DNA of 64,000 bases from Tangfeifania diversioriginum (GTDB lineage Bacteria > Bacteroidota > Bacteroidia > Bacteroidales > Prolixibacteraceae), in the NCBI RefSeq assembly GCF_900141875.1, contig NZ_FQZE01000002.1:124001-188000 (forward strand), written 5' to 3'. Made by a program: the position numbers and the translations under genes. Below the pieces are notes generated by a model. The model saw only the letters and a program-made list of their open reading frames with translations. It searched no databases and was not told the origin of the DNA. This document shows positions 44,392 through 52,595 of this stretch, piece after piece. Each line of letters starts with the position of its first letter. The stretch's first letter is position 1.

Positions 44392-46227
44392 TTATGAGGA
44401 AATATTTTCTTTTAAAAATTCTTTTGGCGTTCTTCCTGTTTCTTTTTTGAAATAGGTATTAAAAACGGTTTTTGAATTGAAGCCGCTTTCGTAAGCCAGT
44501 CCTAACAAGGAAATATGACTGTTCGCCGGATCGAGCGCCAGTTTCTTGAAATATTCAATCCGGTAATAGTTGATGAATTCATTAAAATTTTTGCCCATAC
44601 GTTCATTCAGCAGCCACGACAATTTGTTGGGGTGAATTTCCAACTGTTCGGCAAGCGAACGCAAGGAAAGATTGGGAACCAAAAACGGCTCTTCTTCGGC
44701 GATGAAACGGGTCAGTTTTTCGGTGTAGTTATCAGCAGTTTCTGTATCCAGAAGGGAAGGTTTTTCGGGCGCCTGAATAACTATTTTTTCGGGAAGCCGG
44801 TAAAGTTTCTTTTTGTAAATATCGTAACGCGGATCTTCTTTCAATCTGTTTGCCAGCGAATCAGTATAACTGAGCAGTAAAACCGATGATTTCAGTTTGA
44901 TTGCCTCATCGATCCAGGCAAACGCTTCGTCTGCTTTTCCCAGGGTAGCATAAGCCAGATAGAGGTATGAATGCGCCTGAAAAGCAAATTTTCCCCTGGA
45001 TTTCTCAATTAACTGCTTCAAATACTTTTCCGTTTCAGTCTCATTTTTTTTAAGAATATTTGCCAGGCAAAGTATTCCCAATCTCTCATCGTGAATAACC
45101 ATTTCTTCCGGCATTTTTTCAAGGAACTGAACCGCTTCGTCAACCCGCCCCATTTTCAGCAGGCAATAACTGCGTACAATGTAGGCCGGAATATTTTTCG
45201 GATTATTCGCCAGACATTCATCGTACAATTTTAATGCTTCTGAATATTTGTTTGAACGGTAATGAAAATAAGCGCGGTAAAACAAGGTTTCCTGCGAAAG
45301 CGGGTCAATGCTGTGCGCGATTTCAAGGTGCTGTTTTGCTTTTACTTTTTCTCCCAAAATCATATACAACATGGAAACAAACTGCTGTGCTTCGGGGTAG
45401 TTCGACTTGAGTTCCACCGAACGAAGCGCGTGTTTGAATGCCTCCTGAAAATTGGCATTGTAAAAAAATGAGAAATTCGCCAACAGATAATGCACCCCCG
45501 AGTGTTCCGGATTCAACAAAAAGGCTTTGTCCATGTATTTCCGTGATTTTTTCCAGGCCTCTTCGCGCGGCATCAATTCTGTTACCGCAAAAAAACTGTA
45601 AGCATCGGCCAGCCCAACATGCGAGTCGGTATGGTTTGGGTCGAGTTCAATGGCTTTTTCATAAAATCCGATAGCTTTTTGCGCGTCCACCGGATTCCAC
45701 TTGTTGAAATGAAACCGGCCTTTCAGAAAGAATTCATACGCGTCGATGTTTGTAGTTTTCTTTTCTACAAGGTGTTCCTGAATTTCAAAATGGCCATATT
45801 GCTCTCTGAGTTTTTCTGCAATCAGCAGACTGATTTCATCCTGAATTTCAAAAATATTTTCCAGTTGGCGGTCCCAGGTTTCCGACCAAAAATGAAAATC
45901 TTCTTCGGCATGAATCAACTGCGCCGTAATTCTCACAGTTTTTGCCGCCAGGCGCACGCTGCCCTCTAAAATTGTTGCTACATTTAATTCTTTGGCAATT
46001 TGTATTGCGGGAATATTTTTGTTTTTGAAATAAAAGGAAGAGGTTCTGGAAGTGACCTTCAGTTGCTCAATTTGCGCCAGCGCGTTAATGATTTCTTCGG
46101 TTATTCCATCGCTGAAATATTCCATTTCTTCGCTGCCACTCATATTTACAAACGGTAAAACAGCAATGGATTTTGCTGCAATGGGTGCAGAAAAATGAGC
46201 CAAATTGCTGTTTAATTCTGAATACAT
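44392..46227 (-). CDS. TolB-like / TPR / AraC-type transcriptional regulator
   Basis: 611 residues in three parts. Residues ~18–120 match the TolB-like N-terminal domain seen with adenylate cyclases and transcription factors (SIAVLPFVNMSG, YFSDGITEEI, LEGSVR). A TPR array runs from ~160 to ~470 (about seven or eight repeats). The end (~515–611) is an AraC/XylS helix-turn-helix pair, with the second helix region SHISLLGLAYESGFNSKTVF. No membrane segment, so it is cytoplasmic and would sense a protein or small molecule through the TPR/TolB part. Likely regulator of the neighbouring serine hydrolase and dehydrogenase genes. Confidence 0.85.
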   Translation of the reverse strand: MYSELNSNLAHFSAPIAAKSIAVLPFVNMSGSEEMEYFSDGITEEIINALAQIEQLKVTSRTSSFYFKNKNIPAIQIAKELNVATILEGSVRLAAKTVRITAQLIHAEEDFHFWSETWDRQLENIFEIQDEISLLIAEKLREQYGHFEIQEHLVEKKTTNIDAYEFFLKGRFHFNKWNPVDAQKAIGFYEKAIELDPNHTDSHVGLADAYSFFAVTELMPREEAWKKSRKYMDKAFLLNPEHSGVHYLLANFSFFYNANFQEAFKHALRSVELKSNYPEAQQFVSMLYMILGEKVKAKQHLEIAHSIDPLSQETLFYRAYFHYRSNKYSEALKLYDECLANNPKNIPAYIVRSYCLLKMGRVDEAVQFLEKMPEEMVIHDERLGILCLANILKKNETETEKYLKQLIEKSRGKFAFQAHSYLYLAYATLGKADEAFAWIDEAIKLKSSVLLLSYTDSLANRLKEDPRYDIYKKKLYRLPEKIVIQAPEKPSLLDTETADNYTEKLTRFIAEEEPFLVPNLSLRSLAEQLEIHPNKLSWLLNERMGKNFNEFINYYRIEYFKKLALDPANSHISLLGLAYESGFNSKTVFNTYFKKETGRTPKEFLKENISS

Positions 46228-46351
46228 GGACGATTTAATCTTGAAGGAAATTTAATTTCAATAATGAATTAAACAATGGATTACTATTGTAGTTCAAATC
46301 TACGTAATGAATTTTGTTCGTGCCAAAAAATAAATTATAGCCCAAAAGCAA

Positions 46352-47593
46352 TTAACTCTGAATTTCTACCACTTCAAACCCCACATTCTTCAAATCTTCC
46401 CAAAATGCCGGGTATGATTTGGTTACCACCATGGGATCATCAATTTCCATTTGCAGGCCAGAAAGTGCCATGGGGGCAAAAGCCATTGCCATTCGGTGGT
46501 CGTGGTAGGTTTTTACTATCGGTGTCTCTTCTTTTAACTGTAAGTCAATCTGTCCGTCCCATTCCAGTTCACCATGTTTCGGTTCGGTAAGTGAAGCCCC
46601 AAATTTTGCCAGTTCGTTTTGCAATGCTGCAATCCGGTCGGTCTCCTTAATTTTCAGCGTTTTCAATCCTGAAAAATGGAACGGGACTTTTTTGGCCACG
46701 CACAAACAGGCGAAAGTTTGTGCCACATCAGGATTTTCAATAAAATCGATAGTGAGTCTTTCGGGTTGGACCGATTTCATTTTTTTCAGCAAAACTCCTT
46801 CTTTTTTTTGTTCTGAGAAAACGCCGAATTGCTCAAACCAGGTTGCAATATTTGCGTCGCCTTGCAAACTGTCCAGTTTCAGATTTTCCAGAAAAACATC
46901 GCCTTTTTGAGCCAGCGCCAGCATCTGGTACCAATACGATGCGCCTGACCAGTCGGCTTCCACGGTAAAATCCATGGGGAAATATTTTTGCTCGGGCACA
47001 TAAATGGTGTTTTCTTTCCATTCATGCCGGACGCCAAATTTTCCCATTAGTTTTAGGGTGAGTTCAATGTACGACCGCGATGTGATATTGCCTTTCAGGT
47101 TGATTGCCAGGCCATTTTCAATGGTTGGCGCAAGCATTAGCAGTGCCGAAATATACTGGCTCGAAACACTTCCGTCGAGTTCAATGGTTTTTCCTTTCAG
47201 GTGCGAACCGAAAATTTTCAGTGGTGGAAAACCTTCTTTTTCAAGGTATTCGATTTTGGCGCCCAGTTCGTTCAGCGCATCCACCAAAATTTTTATGGGA
47301 CGCTGTTTCATGCGTTCCGAACCTGTAATTTCCCACTCGCCAACAATTTTGGAAATGAAAGCGGTGAGGAAGCGCATTGCCGTGCCGGCATGGCCGATGT
47401 CAAATTTATTTTGGTTTGAGAAAAGCGCTTCAAGTAAAACTTTTGTGTCGTCAGAATTTGATAAATTCTGCACAGGATAAGGACTGTAACTCAGTGCATT
47501 TATGATTAATACCCGGTTGCTAATGCTTTTGGATGCGGGCAGTTTTATCTGTCCCTCTATTTTATTTTTATTGATTGAAATTTGATATCTCAT
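46352..47593 (-). CDS. aroA: 3-phosphoshikimate 1-carboxyvinyltransferase (EPSP synthase)
   Basis: 413 residues. PEP-binding LPASKSISNRVLIINAL (17–33), the HAGTAMRFLTAF motif (~79–90, replacing the common GNAGTAMR) and the KETDRIAAL segment (~320–328) near the C-terminus. Sixth step of the shikimate pathway. aroB lies 86 bp upstream on the same strand, so the two are probably one transcription unit for chorismate synthesis. Confidence 0.94.
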   Translation of the reverse strand: MRYQISINKNKIEGQIKLPASKSISNRVLIINALSYSPYPVQNLSNSDDTKVLLEALFSNQNKFDIGHAGTAMRFLTAFISKIVGEWEITGSERMKQRPIKILVDALNELGAKIEYLEKEGFPPLKIFGSHLKGKTIELDGSVSSQYISALLMLAPTIENGLAINLKGNITSRSYIELTLKLMGKFGVRHEWKENTIYVPEQKYFPMDFTVEADWSGASYWYQMLALAQKGDVFLENLKLDSLQGDANIATWFEQFGVFSEQKKEGVLLKKMKSVQPERLTIDFIENPDVAQTFACLCVAKKVPFHFSGLKTLKIKETDRIAALQNELAKFGASLTEPKHGELEWDGQIDLQLKEETPIVKTYHDHRMAMAFAPMALSGLQMEIDDPMVVTKSYPAFWEDLKNVGFEVVEIQS

Positions 47594-47679
47594 TTTCGAT
47601 TATCTTAGTGAATCCTCAGCGTATTCGCGGCTTTGTGGCTTTTTTCAAATAAAGCACTCAGTCATAAATGCACGCAGGC

Positions 47680-48753
47680 TCACGCAGGTTTTAAGTTTTT
47701 ATAAAAGTTTAAGGCATCAAAGATCAACTCTTTTTCGCAGTTTTGATTAATGGCAATCTCGCCAATTTTCGGAAGTAGCGTAAAGTTGATTCGCCCCGAT
47801 TCATTTTTCTTGTCGTGGGTCATCAGCTCGAAAAGCCGTTCAAAATCGAATTTTTCAATTTCCAGTTTTCCGTAAATATTTAACAGCCACTCAATCAAAC
47901 CGTTTTGCTCATTTAGCGGGAAGCCGCATTTTATTTCAGACAAAAATAATTCGGTAATCATTCCGTAAGCCACTGCATAACCGTGCAGTACGGGCCGGTT
48001 TTGCTCCATTGCGAGGCTTTCAAATGCGTGACCGGCAGTGTGTCCAAAATTCAAAGCTTTGCGAATGCCGCCTTCCTGAAAATCATTAGCTACAAAATAT
48101 TTTTTCACCTCTACCGAATGCCGGATTATTTCCTGTAACTGATTGTAATCAATATTTTTAAAGTCGAATATTTTTAATTCATCCAGGTGTTCCGGGCTTT
48201 TTATCAGGCCGTGTTTAATCATTTCGGCATAACCGGAAATAAAGTTTTCGCGGTCGATGGTTTTCAGAAAATCAGTATTAATGATAACTGCCACCGGTTC
48301 TTTAAACGTTCCCACTTCGTTTTTCAGGCCGTTAAAATTGATGCCGGTTTTTCCGCCTACCGAAGCATCCACTTGCGAAAGCAGGGTAGTTGGAACGTTC
48401 AGGAAATCGAGTCCGCGTTTGAAAGTGGAAGCGGCAAATCCAGCCAAATCGGTAAGCATACCGCCTCCAATATTTATCAGCAACGATTTGCGGTCGGCTC
48501 CGTTTTGTGAAAGAAATTTCCAAATTTTTTCCACCGATTCCAACTTTTTGTTGTTTTCTCCTGCCGGAATTACTACTTTTTTTATGCCTTCTGATTGGAA
48601 AAAATCATCGAATTGGGGCATCCAGATTTCATCCACTTTTTTTTCTGTGGCCAGAAATACTTTTCCCGGTTCGTATTTTTTAATCCACGCCCGAAGTTCG
48701 GTTTGTGGCGAACGTGTGTAAATTATTTTGGAATAAATGTTTGAATTTCCCAT
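47680..48753 (-). CDS. aroB: 3-dehydroquinate synthase
   Basis: 357 residues. NAD-binding GGGMLTDLAGFAASTFKRG (~96–114), the VPTTLLSQVDASVGGKTGIN block (~120–139) and zinc ligands in LNFGHTAGHAFE (~233–244). It converts DAHP to 3-dehydroquinate, the second shikimate-pathway step. First of the aroB–aroA pair. Confidence 0.95.
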   Translation of the reverse strand: MGNSNIYSKIIYTRSPQTELRAWIKKYEPGKVFLATEKKVDEIWMPQFDDFFQSEGIKKVVIPAGENNKKLESVEKIWKFLSQNGADRKSLLINIGGGMLTDLAGFAASTFKRGLDFLNVPTTLLSQVDASVGGKTGINFNGLKNEVGTFKEPVAVIINTDFLKTIDRENFISGYAEMIKHGLIKSPEHLDELKIFDFKNIDYNQLQEIIRHSVEVKKYFVANDFQEGGIRKALNFGHTAGHAFESLAMEQNRPVLHGYAVAYGMITELFLSEIKCGFPLNEQNGLIEWLLNIYGKLEIEKFDFERLFELMTHDKKNESGRINFTLLPKIGEIAINQNCEKELIFDALNFYKNLKPA

Positions 48754-48784
48754 GGTTACCTGCTAAATTGCGGTAAAGTTAAAA

Positions 48785-48792
48785 TAAATTTG
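48785..48792 (+). promoter_or_regulatory. Predicted -7 element for the gene at 48843
   Basis: TAAATTTG matches TAnnTTTG, 50 bp before the start codon, in the divergent gap after aroB. Confidence 0.35.
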
Positions 48793-48842
48793 TTTTATGA
48801 ATTTTGAATCAGGGGCCACAGCCTGTTTTTCAAAAAAAATTA

Positions 48843-49307
48843 ATGCTGATGGTTATTAAAAATAAAAAGAAGGTGGTAAAACTTCGCCGCCTGTTTTTTC
48901 TGGTAAGCCTTGTAATTGCACTGGTTGCACTGGTGTTGTTTTTAACAGATTATACATTGTACGCCATTGGAATGGTTGGCGTTTTTGCACTCTGGTTTTT
49001 GTTTTTTCAGGTGGCCGATTACCAGTACATTGAGTTTAGCGACGATAACGAAAAAATTTTACTGCGCTATTACAAAGCAATCAGATTTGGAAAAACGGAC
49101 TTCCACGCCATTGAATTTCCTCAGCAATTACTTTATAACGCACTTTTCGAGCATTCAATGTTTGGAAAGATGACTGATTTAACCCTGGTAATCAGGACAA
49201 AACGCGGAATAGCCGAGTACCCTTCGGTGAGTTTGTCCGCATTGCCTTTCGACGACAGGAAAAAAGTGGAGGCGTCTTTGCACAAATTGCTTGGCGTAAA
49301 CGTTTAA
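48843..49307 (+). CDS. Small membrane protein with a PH-like C-terminal part, unknown function
   Basis: 154 residues. Two adjacent hydrophobic helices (about 16–36 and 40–60) are followed by a beta-rich cytoplasmic stretch (YIEFSDDNEKILLRYYKAIRF and the rest) that resembles bacterial PH-like DUF domains. No motif gives a function. The ATG at 48843 is used because upstream in-frame codons include only a TTG. dprA starts 16 bp after it, so they are likely co-transcribed. Confidence 0.7.
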   Translation: MLMVIKNKKKVVKLRRLFFLVSLVIALVALVLFLTDYTLYAIGMVGVFALWFLFFQVADYQYIEFSDDNEKILLRYYKAIRFGKTDFHAIEFPQQLLYNALFEHSMFGKMTDLTLVIRTKRGIAEYPSVSLSALPFDDRKKVEASLHKLLGVNV

Positions 49308-49323
49308 TTTCTGCCACACAATC

Positions 49324-50427
49324 ATGAATAATGAAAATTTATACCGAATTGCACTGTCGCTCATTCCCGGGGTGGGGAGTGTTTTGGCGCGGAACCTGGT
49401 AGCGTATGCAGGCAGTGTTGAAGCTGTTTTTAGTCAATCGTTCCAGGCACTGAAAAAAATTCCCGGTATTGGTGAAGTGAATGCACGACGAATAAAAAAC
49501 AAAGAAATTTTCGAACGTGCTGAAAAGGAATTAAAGTTTATTGAAAAGTACAAAATTGATGTGCTGTTTTATACGGATAAAAATTTTCCGCGAAGACTGA
49601 AAAATTGTATCGATGCCCCGGTAATATTGTATTCCAAGGGGAATATGAATCTTGATATGCAGCGGATTGTCAGTATTGTGGGCACACGAAATGCCACTGA
49701 TTACGGCAAAGATGTCTGCGAAAAATTAATCAGTGGCTTTTCTGAACGAAACTACCCGGTTTTGGTGGTGAGCGGCTTGGCCTATGGGATCGACATCCAG
49801 GCGCACAAAATGGCACTGAAATACAGCATCCCAACAGTTGGTGTGGTTGCGCACGGGCTCGATAAAATATACCCGTCGCTGCATGCTGACACTGCCCGTA
49901 AAATGCTGGGAAACGGCGGATTGGTCTCTGATTTCCCGAGCGGTACAAAAATCGACCCCGCCAACTTTATCCGCCGGAATCGCATAATTGCCGGGCTGGC
50001 CGATGCCACAATTGTAGTAGAATCGGCCGAAAAAGGCGGCGCTTTAATAACTGCTGACATTGCCTCCTCGTACAACCGCGATGTTTTTGCTTTTCCGGGG
50101 CGGGCCGACGATACTTATTCACGGGGCTGCAACCGGCTCATCCGACTAAACGGCGCCGATTTGATTGAAGGAATCGACGACCTCGAATTTTTTATGGGTT
50201 GGGAAAGCAATAAAAAAGAAAAAATTGTCCAATCTACACTTTTTGCTGACTTAACTGCTGATGAAACCAAAGTGGTGGATCTGCTCCGCGATAAAGGCGA
50301 ACTGTTTATCGATCAGATTTCCGGTGAGCTGGGGATACCTACCAGCAAAGCTTCGGCACTACTGCTGAACATGGAATTTAAGAACCTGTTGGTGGCGCTG
50401 CCTGGGAAAATGTACAGACTGAAGTAG
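49324..50427 (+). CDS. dprA: DNA-processing protein DprA
   Basis: 367 residues. A helix-hairpin-helix N-terminal domain (IPGVGSVLARNLVAYAG, then IPGIGEVNARRI), the central DprA Rossmann fold with IVSIVGTRNATDYG (~119–132), SGLAYGIDIQAHKMAL (~160–175) and a C-terminal winged helix (~310–367). It loads RecA on incoming single strands during natural transformation. No other competence gene is in view. Confidence 0.94.
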   Translation: MNNENLYRIALSLIPGVGSVLARNLVAYAGSVEAVFSQSFQALKKIPGIGEVNARRIKNKEIFERAEKELKFIEKYKIDVLFYTDKNFPRRLKNCIDAPVILYSKGNMNLDMQRIVSIVGTRNATDYGKDVCEKLISGFSERNYPVLVVSGLAYGIDIQAHKMALKYSIPTVGVVAHGLDKIYPSLHADTARKMLGNGGLVSDFPSGTKIDPANFIRRNRIIAGLADATIVVESAEKGGALITADIASSYNRDVFAFPGRADDTYSRGCNRLIRLNGADLIEGIDDLEFFMGWESNKKEKIVQSTLFADLTADETKVVDLLRDKGELFIDQISGELGIPTSKASALLLNMEFKNLLVALPGKMYRLK

Positions 50428-50455
50428 TTTTAAAAATGAACAAAATAAACCGGGA

Positions 50456-50614
50456 TTACAATTTATGAGCGGGAATACGTATTACCTTTCCGTTTTCGTC
50501 GGAAACAACCAATTCAAGGTTCCGGGCCTTTTTGGTTTTAATTAATTTTTCCTGATACATCTCAAGACCTTTTAAAATTTTTTCCCGAATTTCCTTTTTA
50601 TTTTCCCTCTTCAT
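50456..50614 (-). CDS. 52-residue ORF overlapping the zeta-like kinase, possible antitoxin/partner
   Basis: 52 residues: a basic, helical N-terminal half (MKRENKKEIREKILKGLEMY) and a short beta segment ending VSDENGKVIRIPAHKL. The start codon overlaps the last 17 bp of the zeta-like kinase gene, a spacing typical of translational coupling and of toxin–antitoxin pairs. Small proteins with a similar '…VxNGKVxxIP' ending follow related kinases in other genomes as I recall them, so I believe it is real. An antitoxin role is inference. Confidence 0.6.
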   Translation of the reverse strand: MKRENKKEIREKILKGLEMYQEKLIKTKKARNLELVVSDENGKVIRIPAHKL

Positions 50615-51185
50615 CAATTAAAGATTTTAAACGGTCAAATTTAGCAATATTTTTTACAATTTTCGATTCAGTTTTTACTCCCTCAGCAATCAGCTCTGAT
50701 GACATTTTTTGAGAATTATCAAAAATCATCCAGTAATCACTTACCGGCATAAAAATGTCGAAAAGGTTTTTTATACCTGCATAATAACGTCGTGAAATAA
50801 CATGTTTGGGTACATGATGTCCTCCTTCAAATACCCTGTTTTCAACACGTTCGTAGGCCAGTTCAACTGAATTTAGCCAAAAAAACAGAAGCGTGGTTTC
50901 GTACCCCGATTTTTTGGATTTCAAAATGGTATTCCGAAATGTACGTGACGATAAGGTGGTTTCAAAGGCAAAATCTTTTTGTTGAGGGATGTGTTCGTTA
51001 ATCTTTTTCAACATTATCCGCCCTGCTTCAATCGACGACAACTCCGGTTTTAACGGAGAAAGACCGCGTGCAATTTCATCTGCATTAATAAAAATATTGC
51101 AATTGAGCATTTCCGGCAAAACTGTAAAAGATGCCGTGGTTTTTCCAGCTCCGTTGCAACCGGCTATTATATATAAATTTGGCAT
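50598..51185 (-). CDS. Zeta-toxin-like P-loop kinase
   Basis: 195 residues. Walker A GCNGAGKTT (9–17) at the very N-terminus, then INADEIARGLSP (~33–44), FAFETTLSSRTF (~73–84) and a C-terminal FDNS…SKIVKNIAKF. This is the layout of chromosomal zeta/PezT-like kinases, which phosphorylate UDP-N-acetylglucosamine in known toxins, but it is shorter than those and could act on another nucleotide. It has no epsilon-type antitoxin upstream; the 52-residue ORF overlapping its end is the only partner candidate. Confidence 0.8.
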   Translation of the reverse strand: MPNLYIIAGCNGAGKTTASFTVLPEMLNCNIFINADEIARGLSPLKPELSSIEAGRIMLKKINEHIPQQKDFAFETTLSSRTFRNTILKSKKSGYETTLLFFWLNSVELAYERVENRVFEGGHHVPKHVISRRYYAGIKNLFDIFMPVSDYWMIFDNSQKMSSELIAEGVKTESKIVKNIAKFDRLKSLIDEEGK

Positions 51186-51255
51186 AATTTGAATTCTGGG
51201 CTAAAGATAAAAATTAAACAAGATTTAAACGGAATTACTTTCAGGCAGGATTTCC

Positions 51256-51263
51256 TATTTTTG
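51256..51263 (+). promoter_or_regulatory. Predicted -7 element of the DEAD-box gene
   Basis: TATTTTTG matches TAnnTTTG and ends 4 bp before the ATG at 51268, which would make the transcript leaderless or nearly so. Confidence 0.5.
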
Positions 51264-51267
51264 CAGC

Positions 51268-52593
51268 ATGAAGAAAACATTCGAAGAGCTGAAAATTGCC
51301 AAATCGATTTTAAAGTCGCTGGATGACATTGGTTTTAAGGAACCAACTCCCATTCAGGAGCAAGCCATTCCGAAAATTAATTCAGGAACAAACGTGGTTG
51401 GAGTGGCCCAGACAGGCACGGGCAAAACGGCAGCTTATCTTTTGCCTTTGCTGACCAAGCTTCGAAAGCCTGAAGGCAACGATCCGCGCGTGGTTATTTT
51501 AGTACCTACCCGCGAACTTTCCATCCAGGTTGGCGAAGATGTGGCAGAGCTCACCACCCGTTCCGAACTGCGGCATGCTGCTGTTTATGGCGGTATTGGC
51601 TGGACAAAACATGCTGAAATTGTGGAACCGGGAATCGACATTTTGGTAGCCACACCCGGCCGTCTGCGCGACTTGTACAACAATGGTGTGCTGTCGCTTA
51701 AAAAGGTAAAATACCTGGTAATTGATGAAGCCGACCGGATGCTCGACATGGGATTCATGCCCCAGCTCAGGCAGCTCTTCGATATTTTACCCCGTAAACG
51801 TCAAAACCTCCTTTTTTCGGCTACGTTTTCGGAGAACGTGGAAAAACTGGCCGAAGAATTTCTCGATTTTTATGAAAAACTTGAGGTTTCCCCATCGGCT
51901 ACCCCGGTTGAAGAAGTTACCCAGTTGGCTTATAACGTGCCGAACTACCGCACTAAGCTCAATCTGCTGAAATATTTATTGCTTGATGAAGGAACTTTTT
52001 CGCGCATCATCATTTTTGTGAAAACCAAGGAACATGCCGATGGCGTTTATAAAGTGGTGAAACGCAAAGTTGAAGGTGAGATTCGTATTTTACATTCCAA
52101 CAAAGCGCAAAGCACCCGCATTAATGCTATTCAGGCTTTTAAACACGGCGAAGTGCGGGTGTTGATTACCACCGATGTTTCGGCACGTGGAATGGATGCG
52201 AGCATGGTGAGTCATGTAATTAATTTTGATGTGCCGTCGGATTATGAGAATTATGTACATCGCATTGGTAGAACAGCCAGGGCGGGAAACCGGGGTAATG
52301 CCATTACGTTTATTGCTCCATCTGAAGAATGGCACTGGAAAAAAATTGAGGAGTTGATTCGAATGGAAATTCCGCTGCAGGAACTCCCCGAAGGAGTGGA
52401 AGTTGTTGAAACTGATTTTGATGAACGACAACGTCAGTTGCGTGAAATTGACAGGCAACGAAAAATTGACGATCCTACCTACCAGGGCGCTTTTCATCAG
52501 CGAAAGAAAAAAGAGGGGGCAAAAAAGAACTATTCCGATCGTTTTAAACGAACCAAAAAACGCCAGAAACGCTCGAAAAGAACAAGGCGATAA
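51268..52593 (+). CDS. DEAD-box RNA helicase (RhlE type)
   Basis: 441 residues. Q motif (PTPIQEQAIP, ~28–37), motif I AQTGTGKT (~50–57), PTRELSIQ, motif II VIDEADRML (~151–159), motif III SATFS and motif VI HRIGRTARAG (~333–342). The C-terminal ~60 residues are strongly basic (Lys/Arg-rich) and probably bind RNA. Likely roles are ribosome assembly or RNA decay. No second copy in the window. Confidence 0.9.
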   Translation: MKKTFEELKIAKSILKSLDDIGFKEPTPIQEQAIPKINSGTNVVGVAQTGTGKTAAYLLPLLTKLRKPEGNDPRVVILVPTRELSIQVGEDVAELTTRSELRHAAVYGGIGWTKHAEIVEPGIDILVATPGRLRDLYNNGVLSLKKVKYLVIDEADRMLDMGFMPQLRQLFDILPRKRQNLLFSATFSENVEKLAEEFLDFYEKLEVSPSATPVEEVTQLAYNVPNYRTKLNLLKYLLLDEGTFSRIIIFVKTKEHADGVYKVVKRKVEGEIRILHSNKAQSTRINAIQAFKHGEVRVLITTDVSARGMDASMVSHVINFDVPSDYENYVHRIGRTARAGNRGNAITFIAPSEEWHWKKIEELIRMEIPLQELPEGVEVVETDFDERQRQLREIDRQRKIDDPTYQGAFHQRKKKEGAKKNYSDRFKRTKKRQKRSKRTRR

Positions 52594-52595
52594 AT

